Positions 5,418 through 11,941 of a stretch of 11,941 nucleotides of DNA are shown in pieces. Position numbers and translations under genes: made by a program. The DNA is taken from positions 1 through 11,941 of the forward strand of contig QFQM01000134.1 in assembly GCA_003243255.1 (NCBI GenBank), given 5' to 3'. The stretch comes from Flavobacterium psychrophilum. GTDB taxonomy: Bacteria > Bacteroidota > Bacteroidia > Flavobacteriales > Flavobacteriaceae. A model generated the notes under the pieces. That model searched no databases. It worked only from the letters and a program-made list of their open reading frames with translations, and had not been told where the DNA came from. Position 1 is the stretch's first letter; the number at the start of each line of letters is the position of its first letter.

Positions 5418-7481
5418 ATGTTACAAGATCCAAAAAGATATACTGTTACTGCCGCGTTACCTTATACTAACGGCCCCATACATATAGGCCACCTTGCGGG
5501 TGTTTATGTTCCCGGAGATATTTACTCACGTTTCCTGAGGCTTCAGGGTAAAGACGTGGCGTTTATCTGCGGAAGCGATGAGCACGGGGTAGCCATATCT
5601 ATGAAGGCTAAGAAAGAAGGTATTACGCCACAGGAGGTGATAGATAAATACCATGCTATCATCGAGCAGTCTTTTGAGGATTTTGGGATTTCTTTCGATA
5701 ATTATTCGCGTACGTCTGCAAAGATCCATCATGAAACAGCATCGGAATTTTTCAAAAAGCTGTACAACGAGGGTAAATTCATAGAAGAAGTTACCGAGCA
5801 GCTATATGACGAAAAAGCAGATCAGTTCCTTGCCGATCGTTTCGTTACCGGTACCTGCCCTAAATGCAGCAACCCGGATGCCTATGGCGACCAGTGCGAA
5901 AACTGCGGTTCGTCGCTTAATGCTACCGATCTTATCAATCCTAAGTCGACCATAACAGGTACGACACCTATATTAAAATCTACAAAACACTGGTTCCTTC
6001 CGTTGGACCAATACGATACATTCCTTCGCGAATGGATTCTTGAAGGCCATAAAAACGACTGGAAACCTAACGTATACGGTCAGGTAAAATCGTGGCTGGA
6101 AGACGGCCTTAAACCACGTGCCGTAACCCGCGACCTTGACTGGGGTATTCCTGTTCCTGTAGAAGGAGCAGAGGGTAAAGTACTTTACGTATGGTTTGAT
6201 GCACCTATCGGATACATCTCATCTACTAAAGAATGGGCACAGCGCGAAGGCAAAGACTGGGAACCCTACTGGAAAAGCGAAGACACTAAACTGGTTCACT
6301 TTATCGGTAAAGACAATATTGTTTTCCATTGTGTGATATTCCCTGCAATGCTTAAAGCAGAAGGTTCTTACATTATGCCGGACAACGTTCCTGCTAATGA
6401 GTTCCTGAACCTTGAAGGCAACAAGCTGTCTACTTCTAAAAACTGGGCGGTATGGCTTCACGAGTACCTTCAGGATTTCCCGGGCCAGCAGGATGTACTG
6501 CGTTATTCGCTTACCGCAACGGCACCTGAGACTAAAGACAACGACTTTACCTGGAAAGATTTTCAGGCAAGAAACAATAATGAGCTGGTAGCTATCTTTG
6601 GTAACTTCATTAACCGTGTGGTGGTGCTTACCAATAAATATTACGAAGGAGTAGTACCTGCCCCTAATGCCTACAGCGATGTGGATGAGGCTACCCTAAC
6701 TGAAATGCGTGCTTATCCTGCCGTTATCGCTTCATCAATTGAGCGTTACCGTTTCCGTGAAGCGCTTACAGAACTGATGAACCTTGCCCGCCTTGGTAAC
6801 AAATACCTTGCAGACGAAGAGCCATGGAAAGTTATTAAAGAAGATCCGGCACGTGTACAAACGCAAATGTATGTGGCATTACAAATCGCTGCTGCATTAT
6901 CCGTACTATCTGAGCCGTTCCTTCCGTTTACAGCTGCCAAGCTTAAAAACATGCTGGCTATAAGCGAAGGTTCACTGAACTGGAACGATATTTCGCTGAA
7001 ATCAGACCTTCTTGCAGCGGGCAGCACAATAGGCCAGGCCGAGTTGCTTTTCGCTAAAATAGAAGACGAAACGATACAAAAACAAATAGACCGCCTTGAG
7101 GCTACCAAAACAGCCAACAAAGCCGAAAATAAAAAAGCTGAGCCGCAAAAAGATCTTATCCAGTATGATGATTTTGCAAAAATGGACATCCGCACCGGAA
7201 CCATTTTAGAAGCTGAGAAAATGCCGAAAGCTAACAAGCTTCTGGTTTTAAAAGTGGATACCGGTATTGATGTACGTACTATTGTTTCGGGTATTGCCGA
7301 GAGTTTTACACCTGAGGAAGTTGTAGGCAAACGTGTTACTATATTGGTTAACCTTGCGCCTCGCGCCCTTCGTGGTGTAGAAAGCCAGGGCATGATACTT
7401 ATGACACAAAATGCCGAAGGCAAACTGGTATTCGTTAACCCAGATACCGATGGTGTAGGTAATGGCGAAATAATCAGTTAA
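5418..7481 (+). CDS. metG: Methionyl-tRNA synthetase with C-terminal tRNA-binding domain
   Basis: This full-length 687-residue class I synthetase charges tRNA-Met with methionine using ATP in the cytoplasm. The catalytic Rossmann core opens with [18 protein letters not shown]; the HIGH motif is residues 22-25. A zinc knuckle has C147, C150, C160 and C163 (CPKC ... CENCG). The second ATP signature is KLSTSK at 336-341, a normal variant of KMSKS. The anticodon-binding helical domain follows to about 550. A charged linker (about 555-578, rich in K and E) leads to an EMAP-II/Trbp111-type tRNA-binding domain at 583-687 ([24 protein letters not shown], then IVSGIAES, then [16 protein letters not shown]), which aids dimerisation and tRNA capture. 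The ATG at 5418 is chosen because the conserved N-terminus begins right after it and a -7 element lies upstream. No damaged motif is seen. Confidence 0.98.
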   Translation: MLQDPKRYTVTAALPYTNGPIHIGHLAGVYVPGDIYSRFLRLQGKDVAFICGSDEHGVAISMKAKKEGITPQEVIDKYHAIIEQSFEDFGISFDNYSRTSAKIHHETASEFFKKLYNEGKFIEEVTEQLYDEKADQFLADRFVTGTCPKCSNPDAYGDQCENCGSSLNATDLINPKSTITGTTPILKSTKHWFLPLDQYDTFLREWILEGHKNDWKPNVYGQVKSWLEDGLKPRAVTRDLDWGIPVPVEGAEGKVLYVWFDAPIGYISSTKEWAQREGKDWEPYWKSEDTKLVHFIGKDNIVFHCVIFPAMLKAEGSYIMPDNVPANEFLNLEGNKLSTSKNWAVWLHEYLQDFPGQQDVLRYSLTATAPETKDNDFTWKDFQARNNNELVAIFGNFINRVVVLTNKYYEGVVPAPNAYSDVDEATLTEMRAYPAVIASSIERYRFREALTELMNLARLGNKYLADEEPWKVIKEDPARVQTQMYVALQIAAALSVLSEPFLPFTAAKLKNMLAISEGSLNWNDISLKSDLLAAGSTIGQAELLFAKIEDETIQKQIDRLEATKTANKAENKKAEPQKDLIQYDDFAKMDIRTGTILEAEKMPKANKLLVLKVDTGIDVRTIVSGIAESFTPEEVVGKRVTILVNLAPRALRGVESQGMILMTQNAEGKLVFVNPDTDGVGNGEIIS

Positions 7482-7499
7482 TTAAGATAGATACGAATG

Positions 7500-7537
7500 G
7501 TCATTGCGAGCGAAGTAGAACGTAGCATGGCAATCTC
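7500..7537 (+). repeat. Degenerate REP-like intergenic repeat
   Basis: The stretch starting GTCATTGCGAGCGAAG and ending GGCAATCTC has the look of the dispersed 'cattgcgag ... aagcaatctc' element found between genes in many bacteria. Its ends can pair (ATTGC at 7503-7507 with GCAAT at 7530-7534). It lies between the metG stop and its terminator. The copy appears worn, with extra bases in the middle. Confidence 0.55.
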
Positions 7538-7545
7538 AATTATAG

Positions 7546-7568
7546 AGCCCCAGAGATGGGGCTTTTTT
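7546..7568 (+). terminator. metG terminator
   Basis: A seven-pair stem (AGCCCCA at 7546-7552 with TGGGGCT at 7557-7563) closes a GAGA tetraloop and runs into six Ts. It ends 65-87 bases after the metG stop and only 19 bases before the next start codon. Confidence 0.92.
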
Positions 7569-7587
7569 AATCGCAATTACTCAACCT

Positions 7588-7935
7588 ATGTCTGACTTCT
7601 TCGATGTGCTTTTTGGTTTATCCGCATTATCCAATTCAAAACAGGATAAAAATCCTGTAAAAGACAAACTTATTCAAACCATCTCGATTATAACATTTAT
7701 AGGATGCGTAATAATCCTTTCGCTTGCAGATATTAATTGGCAAACCATAAAACAGACAGGGAAGTTTACTGAGATTATCTTCATTATAATCGTTACCACA
7801 ATTATCGTTTCGGTAATTTTATATAGATTTCATATCCTTCGCGACATCATGGTAACTACTTTCATATTTTACCTTTTATCTATATTAATAACCATTTTTA
7901 CAATTATTGCATTTAGCATAACATTCTGTATTTAA
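7588..7935 (+). CDS. Small three-helix membrane protein of unknown function
   Basis: The product has 115 residues and I do not recognise a family. It has a short soluble start (1-28, MSDFFDVLFGLSALSNSKQD and then a lysine-rich part) and three predicted membrane helices at about 29-47, 61-79 and 89-114. The loop between the first two (DINWQTIKQTGKF) and the short basic loop between the last two (YRFHILRD) suggest the N-terminus is cytoplasmic. No catalytic or binding motif is visible. The ATG is only 19 bases after the metG terminator and no TAnnTTTG element precedes it, so it may rely on read-through from metG or an unusual promoter. The long, strongly hydrophobic reading frame with normal flavobacterial base use supports a real gene. 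Confidence 0.65.
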   Translation: MSDFFDVLFGLSALSNSKQDKNPVKDKLIQTISIITFIGCVIILSLADINWQTIKQTGKFTEIIFIIIVTTIIVSVILYRFHILRDIMVTTFIFYLLSILITIFTIIAFSITFCI

Positions 7936-7954
7936 GATTTTTAAATCACAATCC

Positions 7955-7987
7955 TTGTAAAATACTTTCTTTAAATATTTATATTTG
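7955..7987 (+). promoter_or_regulatory. Promoter of the giant repeat-protein gene
   Basis: TATATTTG (7980-7987) is a strong -7 match 44 bases before the ATG at 8032. A TTG at 7955-7957 may be the -33 element, but its spacing of 22 is one base longer than usual. Confidence 0.6.
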
Positions 7988-8031
7988 CCAAAAATTTCAA
8001 AACCCATCTCAACCTATCCCAATCTTACTAT

Positions 8032-11000
8032 ATGAAAAATAATTTTATTTTATTTTTTCTCTTACTCATTTCAGCATTACTAAAAGCCCAAAACACTGAG
8101 CCCGAAAACCATTGGTGGGTAACCAATGGTACCGTAGAATCGATTGTAAAAGAAGGAAACACAGTATATATTGGAGGTTTTTTTTCGCAGGTTATGGCCA
8201 ATACTCCTTATGGTGCTTCTATTAGTGCTGCCACCGGACAACCTAATCTGAATTTTGCACGGCCAAACGCTGATGTGAATATTACAGTTCCTGATGGCAA
8301 TGGTGGATGGTATATAGGCGGTACGTTTACTGCAGTAGCCGGACAAACCAGAAACAGGATAGCAAGAATAAATAGCGATGGAACATTAAATCCATGGAAT
8401 CCAAATGCAAATAGTGCCGTAAGGACAATTGTTGTAAGTGGCAATACCGTATATGCCGGAGGTGACTTTACCTCTATAGGCGGGCAGCTAAGAAACAGGA
8501 TAGCCGCAATTGATGCCACAACAGGTCTTGCTACTAGCTGGAATCCGAATGCAGATAATAATGTACGAACAATTGCTGCAAATGGCACTACAGTATATGC
8601 AGGAGGTGACTTTACCACAATAAGCGGACAGACAAGAAACAGGATAGCTGCGATTGATGCTGCAACAGGTCTTGCCACCACCTGGAATCCAAATTCAAAT
8701 AATATCGTCAGGGCAATAGCTATAAGTGGCACTACGGTATATGTGGGAGGTAACTTTACCTCTATAGGAGGGCAAACAAGGAACAGAATAGCGGCAATTA
8801 ATGATGCAACTGGTCTTGCCTCCTCCTGGAATCCTAATGCAAATAACATTGTATATACAATTGCGATAGATGGAAATACCCTATATGCCGGAGGTGAGTT
8901 TACTAATATAGGTGGAGTGGACAGATATAAAATGGCAGCAATCAATGCCGCAACAGGTTTTTCTACAACCTGGAATCCAAATCCGACTAGTCCGGGTGCA
9001 ACGACAGTTGAGTCAATTGCTATCAGTGGCGGTACAGTATATGCCGCAGGTAGTTTTTCTATCATAGGTGGGCAGGCAAGAAATAACATAGCAGCAATTG
9101 ATGCCACAACAGGTCTTGCTACTGCCTGGAATCCAAATGCAAATAAGATTGTGAGGACAATTGCAATAAACGGTGCTGTGGTATATGCAGGAGGTATTTT
9201 TGGTGGCACAAACATGCAACTAAGAAATTACATCGCCGCTATTGATGCCACAACTGGTGTCCCTACTTCATGGAATCCTAATGTAAATGATAATGTGGAT
9301 GTAATTGTTGTAAGTGGCAATACGGTATATGTAGGGGGTAGCTTTGATAGCATAGGTGGTCAGACAAGAAATACCATCGGGGCAATAGATGCTACAACAG
9401 CTCTTCCTACATCCTGGGACCCTGATACTAATGGTCTTGCTGTATCAAGAATCATCGTAAGTGGCAATACGGTATATATAGGAGGTGACTTTACTACCGT
9501 AGGCGGACTGACCAGAAACAGAGTAGCTGCAATTGATGCTACAACAGGCATACCTACATCATGGAACCCTAATGTAAATAATAATGTATATGCAATGGCT
9601 TTGGGTAACAATGTTCTATATGTTGGAGGTACTTTTACCAACGTTGGAGGACTGACAAGAAACAGGATTGCAGCAATTAATCTCACAACAGGCACAACTA
9701 CCACCTGGAATCCAAATGCAAATAATAGCGTACTGGATATTGCTGTAAATGGCAATAGGGTATATGCAGGAGGCGCTTTTACTGTCATAGGCGGACAGGC
9801 AAGAAATCGCATGGCCGCAATTGATGCCACAACAGGAACGTCTATTTCCTGGAATCCAAATGTAAATGATATTGTACGGGCAATTAGGGTAAGTGACAAT
9901 ACGGTATATATTGGAGGAGATTTTTCTGCCATAGGCGGACAGGCAAGAACCCATGTTGGATCTGCTGATGCCATTACAGCAGTACCCACTCCCTGGAATC
10001 CATACATAAGCGGTGATATACTGGATATATTTACTGATAGTGGTAAAATTTATTTAGGAGGCTATCTTCCTTCAACTAATATAGATTGGACAAAAGGTTA
10101 TGTTGTTTTTGGAAATACATGTACGCTTACCACTACAGGCACTCAAACCAATGTTCTATGTCATGGGCAAGCGACAGGTACTGCTACAGTAAGCGCAACA
10201 GGTGGTACAGGGGTATATACCTATAGTTGGAATACCACCCCGGTTCAGACTACAGCAACTGCTACAGGCCTTGCCGCAGGAACTTATATCGTGACTGTAA
10301 CGGATCCTAACGGATGTTTGGGAACACAAACATTTACTATTACAGAGCCTTCGGCACCGGTGGTTGCTACAGCAGCCTCTCAAACCAATGTTTTATGTTA
10401 TGGTAATGCCACGGGTACTGCTACTGTTAATGTAACAGGAGGTACAGGAACCTATACCTATAGCTGGAATACTACTCCGGTTCAGACAGCTGCCACAGCT
10501 ACAAGCCTTACGGCAGGTACTTATACCGTAACTGTAACAGATGCCAATCTTTGCACCACGACACAATCGTTTACCATTACTGAACCACAACCGCTAGTGT
10601 TTACACCTAATACCACACAAATCAATGTTTTGTGTAACGGACAGGCAACAGGTTCTGCTACAATCGCGATAAATGGCGGAATCTTACCATATACTTATCT
10701 GTGGAGTAACGGACAGACTTCAAACACAATTACAGGCCTTACAGCAGGCACTTATACCGTTGATGTAACCGATGCAAACGGATGTGTACTTTCTAATAGT
10801 TTTACCATTACTGAGCCTGCCAATCCACTTGTTACCACAGCGGGACAGCAAACAGATGTTTTATGCCATGGAAATGCAACAGGCTCAGCTACTGTAAATG
10901 CAACAGGGGGCACAGGAGCCTATAGCTACAGTTGGAATACATCTCCGGTTCAGACAGCAGCTACAGCCACCGGACTTACAGCAGGTAATTATACTGTTAC

Positions 11001-11941
11001 AGTTACAGACACCAATGGATGCACCACAACACAATCATTTACAATCACGCAGCCATCAGAACCTCTTACATTCTCACCAGACTCATCACAAACAAACATA
11101 GGTTGTGGCAGTCAAACAACAGGATCGGCAACAATTGTTGTTGATGGCGGAACTTCTCCCTATTCATACCTATGGAGTAATGGTGAAACCACAAGTACCA
11201 TTACAAATCTGACAGCCGGCACCTATACGGTTACTGTAACCGATGCTAACGGATGTACTATCAACACCAGCATTACAATTACGCAATCATCTTCTTCGCT
11301 TCAACTAACCACTTCTCAGGTTAATGTTGATTGTGCTACTGATACTGATGGATCTATCACTATAAATGCAACAGGAGGCGCCGGGCCATATACATATGTA
11401 TGGACACCGGCAGTGAGCACTACTAATTTTGCCGATAACTTAGCCGTTGGAAATTATAATGTAGTTGTTACAGATGCTAACGGTTGCTGGGATATAAGAT
11501 ACCTTACTCTTACAGCTCCAAACGCAGTTACAGGATCTTTTACTGTAACCAATGCCGATTGTTACACTCCGGGTTCGGCCACTATACATGCAACAGGCGG
11601 CTTACCTCCATATACTTATTTATGGTCAAACGGCAACACTACACCTAACCTGGAAAATGTAGCACCCGGAACATTTACAGTTACCATAACCGATACCAAT
11701 GGATGTTCTTATGTCTTAAGTACTACTATTTATGGTTCAACACCTATAATTGTAACGTCAGATCCGCAACCCGTAACCATCAACGGAGGAGAGACCGCAA
11801 TCTTTACGGTTGAAGCGCAAAATGTAGCCTACTATCAATGGCAGGTAAGTACTGATGGAGGGCAGACATTTACCAACTTAAATTTAGGAGGTTCGTTGCC
11901 AACATACTATGGTGTGGCAACAGCTACACTTACGGTTGCAA
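8032..11941 (+). CDS. Giant secreted beta-propeller/SprB-repeat surface protein (3' partial)
   Basis: The frame is open from ATG 8032 to the window end, giving 1,303 codons with no stop. Residues 1-19 form a signal peptide (MKNNFILFFLLLISALLKA, cut before QN). Residues about 40-690 contain 14 units of about 48 residues with the pattern YxGGxFTxIGGQxRNRIAAI, then DATTG, then WNPNAN, resembling the DUF5122/delta-60 type of propeller-like repeat. From residue 697 to about 1,235 come seven SprB repeats (CxGxATGxATV, then a GG-YxYxW core, then AGTYTVTVTDANGC). The last residues (about 1,240-1,303, SDPQPVTINGGETAIFTVEA, then YYQWQVSTDGGQTF) begin an Ig-like domain. SprB is the gliding adhesin of Flavobacterium johnsoniae, secreted by the type IX system, so this protein is probably a T9SS cargo at the cell surface. 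The expected C-terminal sorting domain is outside the window, so that is inference. It has its own promoter and no operon partner in view. Confidence 0.93.
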   Translation, partial: MKNNFILFFLLLISALLKAQNTEPENHWWVTNGTVESIVKEGNTVYIGGFFSQVMANTPYGASISAATGQPNLNFARPNADVNITVPDGNGGWYIGGTFTAVAGQTRNRIARINSDGTLNPWNPNANSAVRTIVVSGNTVYAGGDFTSIGGQLRNRIAAIDATTGLATSWNPNADNNVRTIAANGTTVYAGGDFTTISGQTRNRIAAIDAATGLATTWNPNSNNIVRAIAISGTTVYVGGNFTSIGGQTRNRIAAINDATGLASSWNPNANNIVYTIAIDGNTLYAGGEFTNIGGVDRYKMAAINAATGFSTTWNPNPTSPGATTVESIAISGGTVYAAGSFSIIGGQARNNIAAIDATTGLATAWNPNANKIVRTIAINGAVVYAGGIFGGTNMQLRNYIAAIDATTGVPTSWNPNVNDNVDVIVVSGNTVYVGGSFDSIGGQTRNTIGAIDATTALPTSWDPDTNGLAVSRIIVSGNTVYIGGDFTTVGGLTRNRVAAIDATTGIPTSWNPNVNNNVYAMALGNNVLYVGGTFTNVGGLTRNRIAAINLTTGTTTTWNPNANNSVLDIAVNGNRVYAGGAFTVIGGQARNRMAAIDATTGTSISWNPNVNDIVRAIRVSDNTVYIGGDFSAIGGQARTHVGSADAITAVPTPWNPYISGDILDIFTDSGKIYLGGYLPSTNIDWTKGYVVFGNTCTLTTTGTQTNVLCHGQATGTATVSATGGTGVYTYSWNTTPVQTTATATGLAAGTYIVTVTDPNGCLGTQTFTITEPSAPVVATAASQTNVLCYGNATGTATVNVTGGTGTYTYSWNTTPVQTAATATSLTAGTYTVTVTDANLCTTTQSFTITEPQPLVFTPNTTQINVLCNGQATGSATIAINGGILPYTYLWSNGQTSNTITGLTAGTYTVDVTDANGCVLSNSFTITEPANPLVTTAGQQTDVLCHGNATGSATVNATGGTGAYSYSWNTSPVQTAATATGLTAGNYTVTVTDTNGCTTTQSFTITQPSEPLTFSPDSSQTNIGCGSQTTGSATIVVDGGTSPYSYLWSNGETTSTITNLTAGTYTVTVTDANGCTINTSITITQSSSSLQLTTSQVNVDCATDTDGSITINATGGAGPYTYVWTPAVSTTNFADNLAVGNYNVVVTDANGCWDIRYLTLTAPNAVTGSFTVTNADCYTPGSATIHATGGLPPYTYLWSNGNTTPNLENVAPGTFTVTITDTNGCSYVLSTTIYGSTPIIVTSDPQPVTINGGETAIFTVEAQNVAYYQWQVSTDGGQTFTNLNLGGSLPTYYGVATATLTVA
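8164..10089 (+). repeat. Fourteen tandem 144-nt propeller-blade repeats
   Basis: Taking the Y of YxGGxF (with the preceding residue codon) as anchor, units begin at 8164, 8308, 8449, 8593, 8737, 8881, 9037, 9181, 9325, 9472, 9616, 9760, 9904 and 10048. Ten of thirteen steps are exactly 144 nt (48 codons); the others are 141, 156 and 147. The middle units are the most alike; the first and the last two are degenerate (for example GGYLPSTN in the last), as expected of edge blades. Confidence 0.93.
10120..11730 (+). repeat. Seven tandem SprB-type repeats
   Basis: The first Cys codon of each unit lies at 10159, 10396, 10633, 10864, 11104, 11332 and 11560, with steps of 237, 237, 231, 240, 228 and 228 nt. 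Each unit ends in a TVTDxNGC-like strand, so most carry two Cys residues. Units 1, 2 and 4 share a YSWNTxPVQT core, while 3, 5 and 7 share YLWSNG; unit 6 is divergent (YVWTPAVST). Confidence 0.88.

Noticed and set aside
6746..7423. A 225-codon minus-strand open frame
   Set aside because: It lies wholly inside metG and its product is a serine- and arginine-rich low-complexity shadow.
8208..9215. A 335-codon open frame on the minus strand, plus another at 9360-10007
   Set aside because: Both are antisense to the giant gene and their products repeat with the same 48-residue period (PPAYTV, AIVLT and similar). The biased plus-strand repeat composition simply avoids stops on the other strand. No signal, promoter or known domain supports them.
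10156..10590. Cysteine-rich minus-strand frames, suggestive of small cysteine-rich peptides
   Set aside because: The cysteines come from reverse-complemented Thr, Ala and Gly codons of the SprB repeats. They are not independent genes.
8164..11730. CRISPR-like regular repeats
   Set aside because: The periodicity is 144 nt and about 230-240 nt in a continuous coding frame with protein-level conservation, so these are domain repeats and not a CRISPR array.
1..11941. A defence system, prophage or insertion sequence
   Set aside because: No transposase, integrase, nuclease-effector pair, toxin-antitoxin pair or terminal inverted repeat of a known type was found; the gene content is housekeeping plus one surface-protein gene.

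Overview
The window looks like chromosomal DNA of a flavobacterium (Bacteroidetes, probably Flavobacteriaceae). Four things point there: moderately AT-rich DNA; several promoters with the Bacteroidetes -7 hexamer family TAnnTTTG (TATATTTG or close forms at 701, 3719, 5250 and 7980); little Shine-Dalgarno sequence; and a secreted protein built from SprB-type repeats, a hallmark of gliding and type IX secretion (T9SS) bacteria. The genus is an inference; no rRNA or other marker is present.

Layout. 1-528 is the 3' end of mfd, closed by a strong terminator. 737-1132 encodes a small MmpS-like lipoprotein. It converges on a minus-strand block holding a membrane-anchored NAPE-PLD/UlaG-like metallo-beta-lactamase-fold hydrolase (1180-2298) and a TetR regulator (2344-2922). 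An identical 19-bp operator-like sequence lies just upstream of the hydrolase start and across the tetR start, so the pair looks like a self-contained, autoregulated unit. Next on the minus strand come an ACT-like protein with a possible N-terminal HTH (3024-3683) and a tightly coupled ldcA-like/yraN pair (TAATG overlap) encoding an exported S66 peptidase and a UPF0102 protein. A repeat-rich divergent intergenic region (5234-5417) separates these from metG (5418-7481, full-length methionyl-tRNA synthetase with its C-terminal tRNA-binding domain). metG is followed by a degenerate REP-like element and a terminator, then a small three-helix membrane protein (7588-7935).

The last third (8032 to the window end) is one very large open gene, cut off by the window edge. 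It encodes a secreted repeat protein: signal peptide, 14 blades of about 48 residues with a YxGGxFT signature, seven SprB repeats of about 76-80 residues, and the start of an Ig-like domain. By family knowledge this is a probable cell-surface or released adhesin of the T9SS type, but the sorting domain that would prove it lies beyond the window. The long antisense open frames across this gene and across ldcA are shadows.

Most of the window is ordinary housekeeping and accessory DNA. The parts most worth a second look are the 14-blade plus SprB architecture, the duplicated TetR operator with an apparently leaderless GTG start, the symmetric palindrome-rich region between ldcA and metG, and the exported version of a peptidase that is cytoplasmic in E. 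coli.
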